Source: an archaeon
GTDB lineage: Archaea > Aenigmatarchaeota > Aenigmatarchaeia > QMZP01 > JAFGSV01
DNA length: 64,000 bases
Direction: 5' to 3'
NCBI GenBank assembly: GCA_028279705.1
Contig: JANQNF010000058.1
Coordinates: 1 to 64,000 of the forward strand
The notes beneath the pieces are model-generated. The model ran no database searches. It was not told the origin of the DNA and saw nothing but the letters and a program-made list of their open reading frames with translations. A program made the position numbers and the translations under genes. This document shows, one piece after another, positions 16,742 through 26,580 of this stretch (within the stretch, counting starts at the first letter, position 1; each line of letters begins with the position of its first letter).

Positions 16742-17779
16742 ATGAAAGCAGGCATAGTCGGTTATGGCGCGTATCTGCCCATGCTCAGGATAAAGGCCGG
16801 CAGCATAGCAAACATATGGAGCCCCGATCCTGAAATTGAGAAAAAGCTCAGTTCAGAGAAGACCGTACCGAACATGGACGAGGATTGCGCGACAATGGCA
16901 GTTGAGGCAAGCAGGCGCGCCCTAAAGAGGGCTTGCATTAATCCCGCAGACATCGGCGCTGTCTATGTCGGCTCCGAATCACATCCTTATGTAGTGAAGA
17001 GTACATCATCGATCGTCGGGGAGGCAGTGGGTGCAACTCCCAACATGATGGCAGCTGACCTCGAATTCGCATGTAAGGCAGGCACTTCTGCACTCCAGAT
17101 AGTCATAAGCCATGTCTTATCCGGGAGGATAGAATACGGCCTTGCTGGAGGATCGGACACTGCGCAGGGTAGGCCTGGCGATGCGCTTGAATACACTGCT
17201 GCAGCAGGTTCTGCGATGTTTGTTGTTGGAAAAAAGAATGTGATCGCGAACGTTGACGAGACATTTTCATACGTTACCGACACTCCCGATTTCTGGAGAA
17301 GGGAGGCAGAAGAGTTTCCAAGGCACGGTGGCAGGTTCACAGGAGAGCCGGCATACTTCAAGCACATACTGGGTGCCACAAAAGGTATACTGGAAAAGAC
17401 AGGCACGACTGTCAAGGATTATGATTACTTTGTCTTCCACCAGCCCAATGCAAAATTCCCGCTGACAGCAGCAAAGATGCTTGGCATTCCGGAAGAGAAG
17501 GTTTCAACTGGTTTGCTCTTCCCGAAAATAGGCAATACTTATTCGGCAGCTTCGATACTTGGTTTATGCGCGGTTCTTGACACCGCAACCCCCGGAAGCA
17601 GGGTACTAGTCACTTCCTTTGGATCAGGTGCTGGGTCAGACTCGATTACTTTCACGGTCACTGACAACATAGATGAAGTGAGGCAGAAGGCAGCCACTGT
17701 GAGCAAAATACTTGAAAACAAGGAATATGTCGAATATGCACAGTATGCCAGGTACAAGGAGAAAATAAAGGGTGTTTGA
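16742..17779 (+). CDS. Hydroxymethylglutaryl-CoA synthase (archaeal type)
   Basis: This enzyme condenses acetoacetyl-CoA with acetyl-CoA to HMG-CoA, the second step of the mevalonate route to isoprenoid lipids. It has 345 residues in a thiolase-like fold with the catalytic Cys in LEFACKAGT (Cys111) and a catalytic-type His in [12 protein letters not shown] near 234; [11 protein letters not shown] lies near the C-terminus. It is first in an operon with acetoacetyl-CoA thiolase and a DUF35 protein. In methanogens these three form one complex that channels acetoacetyl-CoA without release, and the same arrangement is expected here. Confidence 0.96.
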   Translation: MKAGIVGYGAYLPMLRIKAGSIANIWSPDPEIEKKLSSEKTVPNMDEDCATMAVEASRRALKRACINPADIGAVYVGSESHPYVVKSTSSIVGEAVGATPNMMAADLEFACKAGTSALQIVISHVLSGRIEYGLAGGSDTAQGRPGDALEYTAAAGSAMFVVGKKNVIANVDETFSYVTDTPDFWRREAEEFPRHGGRFTGEPAYFKHILGATKGILEKTGTTVKDYDYFVFHQPNAKFPLTAAKMLGIPEEKVSTGLLFPKIGNTYSAASILGLCAVLDTATPGSRVLVTSFGSGAGSDSITFTVTDNIDEVRQKAATVSKILENKEYVEYAQYARYKEKIKGV

Positions 17780-17781
17780 TC

Positions 17782-18951
17782 ATGAACAGGGATGTTGCAA
17801 TAGTCGGCGTCGGGATGACTAAATTCGGCGAGCACTGGAAGAAAGGACTAAAGGAACTCATAACAGAGGCCGGCGTGAAGGCGGTTGAGGATGCAGGCAT
17901 TTCAGGAAAGGACATACAGCTCATAGTCGGTGGTAGCATGTCTTCTGGCATGTTCGTAGGCCAGGAGCACACCGGAGCACTGTTTACTGATTATCTGGGA
18001 CTCAGTCCCGTGCCAGCGATAAGGACAGAAGCCGCGTGCGCTTCGTCTTCTGTCGCACTGACTACGGGAACGATGGCCGTTCAGTCCGGCAGGTACGATT
18101 GTGTAGTTGTCGGCGGGGTTGAGAAGATGACTGATGTTTACGGAAACCTTGCAACGACTGCGCTTGCTGGTGCAATGGACAGGGACAACGAGGCACACTT
18201 CGGGCTTACATTCCCGGGAGTCTATGCGCTCATGGCACAGAGGCACATGCACCAGTATGGTACCACGAGAGAGCAGATAGCCATGGTTGCTGTCAAGAAC
18301 CACGAGAATGCGATGCACAATCCCAATGCCCAGTTCCACCGGAAGATATGTGTCGAATCTGTTTTGAAGTCTGCACTTGTTTCGGATCCGCTCAGGCTGC
18401 TTGACTGCTCACCGATAGCAGACGGCGCTGCGGCACTTATACTGGTTCCTGCAGAGCATGCCAAGAAGTACACGGACACACCAATATACATAAGGGCATC
18501 TTCTCAGGCTTCTGATACACTGAGTCTTTACATGAGGCCTGACATAACTACGGTTGGCGCCACGATAAGCGCCGTTCAGAATGCTTACAAGCAGTCGGGA
18601 CTGAAGCCTGAAGACATTCATTTTGCCGAGGTGCATGACTGTTTCACCATAAACGAGATAATAGCAAGCGAGGACCTTGGTTTCTGCAAGAAGGGTGAAG
18701 GCGGAAGGCTTGTGCAGAGCGGCGAAACCGCAATCGGTGGAAAAATCCCGATCAATCCGTCCGGTGGACTCAAGGCCAAAGGTCACCCTGTCGGTGCCAC
18801 GGGCGCTGCACAGGCTGTAGAGATAGTAGAACAACTTAGAGGAGAAGCTGGTGGAAGGCAGGTGAAGGGCGCAGAAAACGGTCTTGCCCACAACGTAGGC
18901 GGCTCCGGCTCAACCGTGGTTGTCCACATGCTGTCGAGGAACAGGAAGTGA
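17782..18951 (+). CDS. Acetyl-CoA acetyltransferase (archaeal thiolase)
   Basis: This is acetoacetyl-CoA thiolase, 389 residues from ATG 17782. The nucleophile Cys lies in [11 protein letters not shown] near 88, and the C-terminal [14 protein letters not shown] and HNVGGSGST motifs are intact. It belongs to the SCP2-like archaeal thiolases, which work with DUF35 and HMG-CoA synthase. The track start at 17776 is a TTG within the upstream stop region; GGGTG about 10 bases before ATG 17782 fits a ribosome binding site. The gene is translationally linked to HMG-CoA synthase upstream (3-base gap) and to DUF35 downstream. Confidence 0.95.
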   Translation: MNRDVAIVGVGMTKFGEHWKKGLKELITEAGVKAVEDAGISGKDIQLIVGGSMSSGMFVGQEHTGALFTDYLGLSPVPAIRTEAACASSSVALTTGTMAVQSGRYDCVVVGGVEKMTDVYGNLATTALAGAMDRDNEAHFGLTFPGVYALMAQRHMHQYGTTREQIAMVAVKNHENAMHNPNAQFHRKICVESVLKSALVSDPLRLLDCSPIADGAAALILVPAEHAKKYTDTPIYIRASSQASDTLSLYMRPDITTVGATISAVQNAYKQSGLKPEDIHFAEVHDCFTINEIIASEDLGFCKKGEGGRLVQSGETAIGGKIPINPSGGLKAKGHPVGATGAAQAVEIVEQLRGEAGGRQVKGAENGLAHNVGGSGSTVVVHMLSRNRK

Positions 18952-18956
18952 TTATC

Positions 18957-19364
18957 ATGACGACTGAAAAAGCCGTTGCACATCATTGGAGGAAGTTTAA
19001 GGAACGGTACGGTCTGGTAGGTTCCAAGTGTGATAGCTGCAATTCGTATTTCTTTCCAACAAGTACGATATGCCCAAAGTGCAGGAGAAAGGGGAATGTC
19101 AAGGAGCATTCATTTTCAGGAAAGGGCAAAGTATTCTCCCACACGACCATAAGGGTTGCACCCGAAGGGTTCGAAGCGTATGCACCCTACGTGATAGCGA
19201 TAATAGAACTTGACGAGGGCGCAAAGGTGGTTTCCCAGGTAGTCGACTGCAAACCCGAAGACGTGAAGATAGGCATGCCCGTTGAGGTGTGCTTCAGAAA
19301 GATCAGGGAGGAGGGCAAGTCCGGTCTCGTTCTTTACGGTTTCAAGTTCAAGCCAGTTCTGTAG
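18957..19364 (+). CDS. DUF35 Zn-ribbon/OB-fold protein of the thiolase/HMGCS complex
   Basis: These 135 residues form an N-terminal rubredoxin-like zinc ribbon (CDSCNS…CPKCRR, about 23-40) followed by an OB fold (GKGKVFSHTTIRVAPEGF…). In the characterised archaeal complex this protein bridges thiolase and HMG-CoA synthase and holds the pantetheine arm. All four zinc cysteines are present. The track GTG at 18948 looks like the Shine-Dalgarno (GGAAGTGATT), so I use ATG 18957. The gene follows the thiolase stop by 5 bases, and the operon ends here. Confidence 0.92.
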   Translation: MTTEKAVAHHWRKFKERYGLVGSKCDSCNSYFFPTSTICPKCRRKGNVKEHSFSGKGKVFSHTTIRVAPEGFEAYAPYVIAIIELDEGAKVVSQVVDCKPEDVKIGMPVEVCFRKIREEGKSGLVLYGFKFKPVL

Positions 19365-19404
19365 AGAAGCGAAGTTTTATTAAGAACAGGCCTCTTTCTT
19401 ATAC

Positions 19405-20337
19405 ATGGATAACTTATCCATATTTTCACTGCAAGAAGATTTCTCAATATATTTCCAGCCTGAGCTGCTTAACGTAGTGGAAGAGTCTTCATTGGATGAT
19501 AGGGAGGAGGAAGACGAGACTTCAAGGAAAGTGTACGACGAAGCAGACGTGGACTTGAGGGAATCCTACAACGTCAGGTTCAACCAGGAACTCAACGGCT
19601 TCTACACTGACGACGAAGGAAACATCAGGGACGAGAATAGCATTAAATATGACGATCTCCAGCCGGATGCTTTTGAAAATGCCGAAAAGACGATGCTGCT
19701 TGCAGATAATATCATCATCGACCCGCTTGAGCACAGCAACGTAAATTACACAGATGCTGACATCAACACTTACCTGGAACAGATGGGCATCCACGATGCC
19801 ACTGCCAAATACAAAGACAGCGTTCTTACAATGGATTATGGCGGTGGAGGCTCGATAGGGGGGCAGGCTACATACCAGAGGATAGTATTTGAGGCCGATG
19901 CCGATGGTGAAAGTGTATACGAACTGACAATGAGAAAACTCGGTGAAGCAGGGATTGAATTTTCCACAGTTTACGATTCTGGCCTGGGCACAATGCTTTT
20001 CGATTCCATAAACGGGAAGGGTGAGGATGTCGAAAAAGACGATGCTGGTTATCTTCACCATTCCATTTCATCCGGGGACGGGGGGAATTTCAACGAGTTC
20101 TACGTGGATGGTGCAATAGGATCTGATGCGGTGGACAAGCAACTTCTTGACAAGGGCGCTGTTATAGAATGGAGATATGCAGAAGAGACAGACGGGTCTT
20201 GTGGTGGCTGCCCGGATTTCGACACAGTAAGGACGCTGGTCGAATACGGTTCTGCCCTTCAGGGGGCACCGACTATGAATTCACCACCAGGTTTCCAGGT
20301 AACACCATTCCAGCAGGACAGTTTCATGTACATGTGA
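19405..20337 (+). CDS. Unknown acidic cytoplasmic protein with a DUF4430-like domain
   Basis: This 310-residue protein has no signal peptide or membrane segment, and the first ~150 residues are very acidic (DDREEEDETS) and low in hydrophobics. About residues 155-258 resemble DUF4430/transcobalamin-C-like domains: a start like GESVYELTMRK, a central LFDSINGKGED, then FNEFYVDG, and an ending DKGAVIEWRYAEE. A CGGC motif (about 267-270) follows. DUF4430 proteins are usually secreted or lipid-anchored, so a cytoplasmic copy is odd. It is monocistronic, convergent to a minus-strand HTH gene 10 bases away. Function unknown; the domain call is by eye. Confidence 0.55.
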   Translation: MDNLSIFSLQEDFSIYFQPELLNVVEESSLDDREEEDETSRKVYDEADVDLRESYNVRFNQELNGFYTDDEGNIRDENSIKYDDLQPDAFENAEKTMLLADNIIIDPLEHSNVNYTDADINTYLEQMGIHDATAKYKDSVLTMDYGGGGSIGGQATYQRIVFEADADGESVYELTMRKLGEAGIEFSTVYDSGLGTMLFDSINGKGEDVEKDDAGYLHHSISSGDGGNFNEFYVDGAIGSDAVDKQLLDKGAVIEWRYAEETDGSCGGCPDFDTVRTLVEYGSALQGAPTMNSPPGFQVTPFQQDSFMYM

Positions 20338-20347
20338 ATGAACGGGT

Positions 20348-20920
20348 TCATTCAAATAGCGTCAGCGCGGCTGCTACAGCGCCTTTTTCAGCGCCTGCCT
20401 TGCTCTCTGCGCTTGACAGAATTATGACATCACCGTCGCCTGGTTCCATGCGATCTTTCACTTTACCCAGATATCCAAGCGAATGGTCCTCAAGACCCGG
20501 AACCACGATCTCACCCTTCCTTATTATCGTCGTCATGATACTTGAGTCGAATTTCACACCAGCATCCCTTTGCTTTATACCATTTTTTACGTGCCCTGCA
20601 GCTTTCTTTATTCTTAGCACGGTCGTGGGTTTCTTTGAAAATTCTGGCATTTCCATTTCACTCATTTCCATTTCAAACGAAAACACATCATTGCACTTCT
20701 TTGTGGGCATGACACCCAGGGTATCCTGGACGATGAGACCTTTTGCTTTCAGGAAGCTCATCATGGTCTTCACGGTTGCTTCGCCGAGGTGAAGCTTTTT
20801 CATAAGTGCCGTTCGGCCTGCCGGCTTCCCCCGCGTCAAGAGTATGAGCCTCACGACATCGGTAATGTCATAACCTGACCTGCGGTCAATCTTAAGGTCT
20901 TTCCAGCATGAAGAAGTCAT
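20348..20920 (-). CDS. HTH transcriptional regulator, probably DUF4443 family
   Basis: These 190 residues start with a winged-helix segment (VVRLILLTRGKPAGRTALMKK … GEATVKTMMSFLKAKGLI, about 22-66). A C-terminal domain follows that contains GYLGKVKDRMEPGDGDVIIL and a small-residue-rich end. The layout matches archaeal DUF4443 regulators, whose effector is not known to me. Its start overlaps the stop of the geranylgeranyl reductase-family gene by 4 bases, so the two are cotranscribed and the regulator may act on lipid or redox genes. The family assignment is moderate; DNA binding is likely. Confidence 0.65.
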   Translation of the reverse strand: MTSSCWKDLKIDRRSGYDITDVVRLILLTRGKPAGRTALMKKLHLGEATVKTMMSFLKAKGLIVQDTLGVMPTKKCNDVFSFEMEMSEMEMPEFSKKPTTVLRIKKAAGHVKNGIKQRDAGVKFDSSIMTTIIRKGEIVVPGLEDHSLGYLGKVKDRMEPGDGDVIILSSAESKAGAEKGAVAAALTLFE

Positions 20921-21990
20921 AGTAAAAAACCACCCATTTTCATGATACTTGAAACAGGGAAATCGAAGTCTATATCATCACCCTTATGCTTCATGCTTTC
21001 TATCCTGTCCATGATCGAACCGAGTGCTTTCAGTTCAAGGTCCTTGTAAAACTCCCTCATCATAATACCTGCCCTTATATCCTCGTAGAGCTTCTCTTTC
21101 CACAGTGATTCGTATTCATAAAACCCATCAAATTTACCCTTTTCACTGGCTTTGCAGATCGTTTCTGCCGCGCATTTTGCAGCAATCATGCCATAAGTTA
21201 TGCCACCGCCTGACCATGGCTTTGTCTGGCATGCGGCATCACCGACGAGAATCGTTCTGTCAGCATACGTCTTTGCAATCCCTACAGGTACAGGACTTGC
21301 ACTTCTTCCTGAAATAACTTTGTCGTCCAGGCTGAAGAATTTTTTCAGTACCGGAAAGCTCAGTGCATGTCCTATGCAACCGAATTCCGTCTGGTCACCT
21401 CTTGGAATCTTCCAGAAGAAACCGTCTTTTACAAGACTCTTGTCAAACCACATTTCAACATTATCCGAATTATCCGAAACGTCGGTATATGCTATGATAC
21501 CGTTTAAAACTTCATTTGGTTTTGATCCAAGCGACCTTGAGACCACTGATCGCGCACCGTCACAGCCTGCAAGCATTTTTGATTCAAAGACGTGCCTTGC
21601 GGTCTTTACAGATGCACAGTCGCGGGAAAACGAGACTGACAGAGCCTTTTCACCATATCTAATTTCAGCACCTTTTGACAGCGCATAGTCAGCCAATCTT
21701 TTGTCTAGTGCGTCCCGGTCGAGCACGTAAGCTGCGGTCCCACTTTTCCTGAATTCGAATTCCTTTCCCATGAAGTGTATTATGGCCCCCTTCACCATAT
21801 GTTCAACCAGGCCACTTTTTTTCACAGCTTGTGGGAGCATTTCCATAAGCCTTGGCGACACGAGGCCCGAGCAGGACTTTTTTCCAGCTTCGCTGTCCTC
21901 TTCGAGGACGGTCACGCCAATCTTTTTGGCACATAGTGACGCAAGGTACGAACCTACTGGTCCTGCGCCGACAATCGTGAGATCGTGCAT
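20917..21990 (-). CDS. Geranylgeranyl reductase-family FAD-dependent oxidoreductase
   Basis: This flavoprotein saturates isoprenoid double bonds in archaeal lipids in characterised relatives. From ATG 21990 it has 357 residues. The N-terminal dinucleotide motif is LTIVGAGPVGSYLASLCAKK. A second FAD motif (ILVGDAACQTKPWSGGGI) is near 262-280, and GFFWKIPRG near 200 resembles the family's YxWxFPx7-8GxG substrate motif. The track start at 22038 adds 16 unrelated residues, so I chose the Met directly before the Rossmann strand. It is divergent from secF with a 53-base shared promoter, and the HTH gene follows in operon. Confidence 0.88.
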   Translation of the reverse strand: MHDLTIVGAGPVGSYLASLCAKKIGVTVLEEDSEAGKKSCSGLVSPRLMEMLPQAVKKSGLVEHMVKGAIIHFMGKEFEFRKSGTAAYVLDRDALDKRLADYALSKGAEIRYGEKALSVSFSRDCASVKTARHVFESKMLAGCDGARSVVSRSLGSKPNEVLNGIIAYTDVSDNSDNVEMWFDKSLVKDGFFWKIPRGDQTEFGCIGHALSFPVLKKFFSLDDKVISGRSASPVPVGIAKTYADRTILVGDAACQTKPWSGGGITYGMIAAKCAAETICKASEKGKFDGFYEYESLWKEKLYEDIRAGIMMREFYKDLELKALGSIMDRIESMKHKGDDIDFDFPVSSIMKMGGFLL

Positions 21991-22043
21991 ACACTTAATA
22001 AAAACAGTAGCATTAAAATATACAAAACTAAAACTCATGATTG

Positions 22044-22937
22044 GTGATTACGACGTCAAATGATTACAAGATCAATGTGAAGGGGATAGAATTCGACTAC
22101 AGGGTACTCATGGTAGTACCCCTATTGATGCTGCTGATCTCGGTCGGGTTCATGGTAAACAAATACTCGCAGACCGGGGAGTGGTTCGAGCGGAGCATAG
22201 AACTGAGAGGCGGCACGCTTCTTAACATACAGACAGACGGTGAGGTCTCGGTCCCTTTGATAGAGGACATACTGTCAGACGAGTTCGGTTCGATATCCGT
22301 TAGGAGTTTCAGGGGATTTGGTACCCACGGCGCATCCATACAGATGGACGCAAGCGTCGATTATGAAGAAGTCATAGAAAGGCTGGAAGATGGAGGAGTC
22401 GGCGTGCAGGACTTTTCGCTGGAGAACGTTGGTTCTTCGCTGAGTTCGGTTTTCTGGTCACAGGCTCAGACTGGCATAATAATAGCATTCATCATGATGG
22501 GCATAATAGCATTCATCGTCTTTAGGACTTTCATACCGTCCATTGCTATAATAATGTCTGCTGCCTCTGACATAATAATAACGCTTGCAGTCATGCAGGT
22601 CTTTGGTATAGAGTTTTCGCTTGCATCACTTGGTGCGCTTCTCATGCTCATAGGTTATTCCGTGGACACGGACATAATGCTTACAAGCAGGCTCCTGAGG
22701 GATACAGAACACGGCATAAGCATGAAGGACAAGATAATGCGTGCTCTTAAAACAGGACTTACCATGTCATTTACAAGCATTGGTGCCATGGCGGCCTTGC
22801 TTATCATACCGCTTCCTGCAGTCCTGGTCGAGATAGCGTCTGTGATAATGATAGGACTCTCAATAGACATCATAAACACGTGGTTCTTCAACTCTGTCAT
22901 ACTCAGGTGGTATTGTGAATCGAGGGGTGTTTCCTGA
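22044..22937 (+). CDS. secF: Protein-export membrane protein SecF
   Basis: This is a subunit of the SecDF RND-type accessory that assists Sec translocation. It has about 297 residues with one N-terminal TM segment (LMVVPLLMLLISVGFMV). An extracytoplasmic domain begins ERSIELRGGTLLNI, the SecF/SecD signature, and five further TM segments include GYSVDTDIMLTSRLL. The start is uncertain: the track TTG at 22041 and the GTG at 22044 are both possible. An upstream A/T-rich element (ATTAAAATATAC) would put the transcript start almost at the codon, suggesting a leaderless message. The secF stop overlaps the secD start (TGATG), and secF-before-secD order is typical of archaea. Confidence 0.93.
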   Translation: MITTSNDYKINVKGIEFDYRVLMVVPLLMLLISVGFMVNKYSQTGEWFERSIELRGGTLLNIQTDGEVSVPLIEDILSDEFGSISVRSFRGFGTHGASIQMDASVDYEEVIERLEDGGVGVQDFSLENVGSSLSSVFWSQAQTGIIIAFIMMGIIAFIVFRTFIPSIAIIMSAASDIIITLAVMQVFGIEFSLASLGALLMLIGYSVDTDIMLTSRLLRDTEHGISMKDKIMRALKTGLTMSFTSIGAMAALLIIPLPAVLVEIASVIMIGLSIDIINTWFFNSVILRWYCESRGVS

Positions 22938-24745
22938 TGCTTAAGTACTGGAGGATATGGCTGCTTCTCATCGTGGTAATGGGATCCTTATTTGCCATAG
23001 GGTTCAGTGACAGGAGGTACGGCGTCGAGGTCGTTTACGTCACAAAGGATTCGCCGGCTTTTGGTAAGCTTGAGCAGGGCATGATAATATCGAGCATAAA
23101 CGGCGTTCAGGTGCGCGACATTGACGGCTGGAATGAAATGGCAGGTAGTGTGACAGGGGACGTCATAGTGATTGCAGACAATAGCGAGTATGATTTTTTC
23201 GTCAATGAGACGCTTGGAATAGAAGCCCAGCCAGTCGAGCGGCTTAATCTGGATTTCGGCCTCGATTTGCGCGGCGGTACAAGGATAATACTAAAGCCCA
23301 CCGTAAATGCGACGAGGCAGATGATAGACCAGGTCATAGGCACTCTTCAGACAAGGATAAACATCTACGGCCTAAAGGAGATAAAGTTCTTCCCTGTGGA
23401 GTCCCCGGATGGATGGTATGTGCAGATAGAGGCAACAGGCCTTAGTTCGGACGTCGTGGATGACCTTCTCGCTTCCAAGGGGTTGTTTGTTGCCAAGATA
23501 TCAAAGCCTGTTGAACTCCGGGAAGGCAGCGGGACCATAAAGCTTCTTGAAAACAGCTACGGGATAGAAGTACTCAACAATACCGTGATTGTAGACGGCA
23601 AGACAGTCCCCGATAACGGATCGTTTATCCTTGAAGGTATAAAATTCGATCTTGGGAACAGGACGAGCGGCCAGATAGTTCTCATGGGCACTGTCTATGA
23701 AGGCCCTGACATAGAACTCATATACACTGACCCGCAGCATTCAGGGCTCGTACCGCTTGGAAACTTCTACAGGTTCTACTTCACGGTCCTTGTCTCAGCA
23801 GACGGTGCCGAGAGGTTTGCCAAAGTAACATCGGGAATTCCAAGCCAGCTTGATCTGGACAGCGGTGATTATTACCTCAAGGACTGCAGCATTTATCTTT
23901 ATCTCGACGACGACCTTCAGTCGACCCTTCGCATAGCCTCTTCTCTTGGCGGGCAGGCATATTCGACCCCTCAAATTGAAGGCGGCAGGGAAAAAAGAGA
24001 AGATGCGCTGGAGGAAAAACTGAGGCTTCAGACAATACTTCGTTCAGGATCGCTTCCCGTGAGCATGGAAACATCATCAATATCCATAATATCACCAACA
24101 CTTGGTGCAAATTTCATAGAGTCTGCACTTCTTGCAGGACTTGCCGCTGGCGCGGCGGTCATTTTGATAATATTCATACGTTACAGGAGTCTCAGGGTAG
24201 GCATACCACTCGTCCTTACGGGACTTTCAGAAGCCGTGATAATACTTGGAATATCCGCATCAGGGACATATGACAGCGGCGTCTGGGGAGGCGTGCTCCT
24301 TGCAAATCTCTTCATAATAAGCCTTGCCTGGTGGAAACTCAGGGAATCAGACGCCTCGGCATGGGCAGGCGCCATACTCATACCAATGCTTGGTCTAATG
24401 AGCTGGAACATAGACCTTCCTGCAATAGGTGGCATCATAGCTGCAATAGGCGTCGGCGTGGACCAGATGGTGGTCATAGCAGACGAGACGCTTGGCGGTA
24501 AACGTGTAATGAGGAAGATATATACGCTCAAGGAAAAGATAGGAAAGGCATTCTTCATAATTTTCACTGCAGCAGCAACCACGACCGCTGCACTGCTTCC
24601 GCTGCTCTTCGTTGCGGCAGGAGTGTTCATCAGGGGATTTGTGATAACGACGATAGTAGGTATACTGGTAGGCATACTCGTATCAAGGCCAGCTTACGCA
24701 AAGATAGTAGAATTCAGTGCAGACAAGATACGAAGAGAAGACTGA
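22937..24745 (+). CDS. secD: Protein-export membrane protein SecD
   Basis: This is SecF's partner, 602 residues with a TM segment at about 5-24 and a PDZ-like segment (KLEQGMIISSINGVQV) at about 45-65. The SecD signature LDFGLDLRGGTRI is near 98-110. A large extracytoplasmic domain and six-TM C-terminal bundle follow (GGIIAAIGVGVDQMVVIADE near 505). The motifs are complete. It overlaps secF by one base, so the two are translationally coupled, and it ends back to back with the minus-strand hypothetical gene. Confidence 0.94.
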   Translation: MLKYWRIWLLLIVVMGSLFAIGFSDRRYGVEVVYVTKDSPAFGKLEQGMIISSINGVQVRDIDGWNEMAGSVTGDVIVIADNSEYDFFVNETLGIEAQPVERLNLDFGLDLRGGTRIILKPTVNATRQMIDQVIGTLQTRINIYGLKEIKFFPVESPDGWYVQIEATGLSSDVVDDLLASKGLFVAKISKPVELREGSGTIKLLENSYGIEVLNNTVIVDGKTVPDNGSFILEGIKFDLGNRTSGQIVLMGTVYEGPDIELIYTDPQHSGLVPLGNFYRFYFTVLVSADGAERFAKVTSGIPSQLDLDSGDYYLKDCSIYLYLDDDLQSTLRIASSLGGQAYSTPQIEGGREKREDALEEKLRLQTILRSGSLPVSMETSSISIISPTLGANFIESALLAGLAAGAAVILIIFIRYRSLRVGIPLVLTGLSEAVIILGISASGTYDSGVWGGVLLANLFIISLAWWKLRESDASAWAGAILIPMLGLMSWNIDLPAIGGIIAAIGVGVDQMVVIADETLGGKRVMRKIYTLKEKIGKAFFIIFTAAATTTAALLPLLFVAAGVFIRGFVITTIVGILVGILVSRPAYAKIVEFSADKIRRED

Positions 24746-25315
24746 TCAACCGATCGTCCATGCACCGCTTTTTACGCGGCTGACGTTACCCGACAGCTCT
24801 ACGACATCGCTTATCCTGATGTCACCGTAGAAATCGTATATTTCAAGCTTGTCGTTCGTTGCGGAAATGTTTGTCTTGTCACTGCTCACGACGAAGTTCA
24901 TGTCATCGAGAACGAGGCTTGTTATTCTGACGTCGGTTATCAGGACGTCCCTGAGATTCAGGTCAAGCTCGAAATCAGATTCAGCGTATGATAGACTTGT
25001 AGTGTTTCTTGCCAGATTTACCCCAAGCATGCCCTTGAAATTCTTTATGGATGAGCTGTTTGCAGTGATGTTTACGGGACTTGACATTTCAAGTTCGATA
25101 CTTCTTGCCTGCAGTTTTATCACAACTTCGGTCGTGGTCTTTTCGGGTGTTGTGAAAAGAGAACCAAATGGTGCACCGTCCATCCAGTCACCGAGGCTTC
25201 CAGTAGAATTTAAGAACATGTCCTTTACGCCACTGTTGCTCACCAGTGCAGAAGACGTGACTATCAATATGGCAAACAGTGCGGCAAGAATTTTCCACTC
25301 GAACAGCCCTTTCAT
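24746..25315 (-). CDS. Conserved-looking membrane-anchored protein of unknown function
   Basis: These 189 residues have one N-terminal hydrophobic segment (ILAALFAILIVTSSALV, about 9-25). A Ser/Thr/Asn-rich extracytoplasmic domain follows with alternating polar/apolar strands (VVIKLQARSIELEMSSPVNI, then DVLITDVRITSLVLDDMNFV). It contains several N-X-S/T sequons (for example NITANSS, NATTS-like sites), so AglB could glycosylate it. I do not recognise the family. It lies between the secDF pair (convergent) and the DUF1512 gene (divergent, 95-base shared promoter). Confidence 0.75.
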   Translation of the reverse strand: MKGLFEWKILAALFAILIVTSSALVSNSGVKDMFLNSTGSLGDWMDGAPFGSLFTTPEKTTTEVVIKLQARSIELEMSSPVNITANSSSIKNFKGMLGVNLARNTTSLSYAESDFELDLNLRDVLITDVRITSLVLDDMNFVVSSDKTNISATNDKLEIYDFYGDIRISDVVELSGNVSRVKSGAWTIG

Positions 25316-25410
25316 ACGGAGACCCCAATTAACTTTTGCATGTTGACATTTAAGCTTTTATTGATCTTTTATATAATCTGGTACAATAATAATCCCATGG
25401 AGTGATTCCT

Positions 25411-26580
25411 ATGTATCTGAACCAGCTTATAGGTCAAGGCGGCGACATGGTATCATGGTTAGTGTGGATAATATTCTTCATGGTATTCTTCATGTTCTAC
25501 CCAAGGATAATGCTGTCGCAGATAATGTGGAAACTCGAGGGTAGTGCAAAGAAGCTCGAGCAGCTTTCCCTGCAGTCAAAAAGAATGATTTACAAGGAGA
25601 TAAGCAAGAAACCGAGCAAGCATGTCAAGGACAGCGTCGACAGGTTCTTTGAATTCTTCATGATACAGCCCGTGAACCTGGACCCCTACGGCGTTGTCAA
25701 GAAGTTCGACCACCTCATAAAGAACGAGAGGGAGCGCTTTGAGTATTTCACAGACGAGGTCGCTCCCAACGCCAATGCAGAGAAGAAGGCCAACATACAG
25801 ATGGGAATGGCAGGCGGCATAGAACTTCACATGCTTTCCAAGATAGTGAGGCATTACATAGAGATGATAAAGAAGACAAAGTCCTACCAGATAGCCATGA
25901 TAATACAGATGCAGCTCCCGCTGATAGAGAAGATAGCAAAGGCCCTGTACTCGGGAACGCGCACACTTTCCAGGGGGGAGCCCATAGGTGACGGCATTGG
26001 TCCATGGGTTGTTGCAAAGCTCAATGACGGCAAGATGAAGGAGATAGAGGAAGGCGTCATCATGTCTGAAAAGAAAATGGACGGAAAGCACGTGATACTC
26101 ATGAAGGCCAAAGGTCCTGGTGGGAGGATAGGCTATCCGGGCAAGGCTGTCGACAAGGTTGTGAAGAAGAACAAGATAGCGCGCGTGATAACAATAGACG
26201 CTGCTGCGAAGCTTGAAGGAGAGAAGACGGGCTCGGTCGCCGAGGGCGTCGGCATCGCCATGGGAGGCCCGGGCGTTGAAAGAAGCTACATTGAGGACTC
26301 TGTCGTCAAAAACAAGATACATATGGACAGCATAGTTGTCAAGATGTCTGCCGAGGAGGCCATCCAGCCTCTTAGGATGTCCATGATAAAGTCTTACCAC
26401 AACGTGCTTGGTGCCATCGACAGGAGCCTTTCAAGAACAAAGAAAGGCGCGAAAGTCATAATAGTAGGCGTGGGCAACACTTCAGGCGTTGGAAACGACA
26501 AAAAGGCTGCGGAAGACACTGTCAAGTTCGTCCAGAAATACGAAAGAAAGCTTAAACTCAAGAAAAAGAAGAAGGACTGA
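25411..26580 (+). CDS. DUF1512 family membrane-anchored protein
   Basis: This 389-residue protein has one N-terminal TM segment (VWIIFFMVFFMFYPRIML, about 14-31) and a long, very basic cytoplasmic part. Conserved stretches include EKKMDGKHVILMKAKGPGG, GIAMGGPGVERSYIE and a GVGNTSGVGNDKKA glycine loop. I recognise it as the archaeal DUF1512 family, whose function is not established. ATG 25411 is preceded by GGAGTGATT; the track GTG at 25402 lies inside that ribosome site. The C-terminus is a Lys-rich tail (LKLKKKKKD), and the gene overlaps the convergent PEP-synthase-like gene by 23 bases. Confidence 0.8.
   Translation: MYLNQLIGQGGDMVSWLVWIIFFMVFFMFYPRIMLSQIMWKLEGSAKKLEQLSLQSKRMIYKEISKKPSKHVKDSVDRFFEFFMIQPVNLDPYGVVKKFDHLIKNERERFEYFTDEVAPNANAEKKANIQMGMAGGIELHMLSKIVRHYIEMIKKTKSYQIAMIIQMQLPLIEKIAKALYSGTRTLSRGEPIGDGIGPWVVAKLNDGKMKEIEEGVIMSEKKMDGKHVILMKAKGPGGRIGYPGKAVDKVVKKNKIARVITIDAAAKLEGEKTGSVAEGVGIAMGGPGVERSYIEDSVVKNKIHMDSIVVKMSAEEAIQPLRMSMIKSYHNVLGAIDRSLSRTKKGAKVIIVGVGNTSGVGNDKKAAEDTVKFVQKYERKLKLKKKKKD

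Noticed and set aside
25576-26400. 274-residue minus-strand ORF
   Set aside because: It is antisense to the DUF1512 gene and rich in His, Tyr and Leu, as shadows of Lys/Glu-rich genes are.
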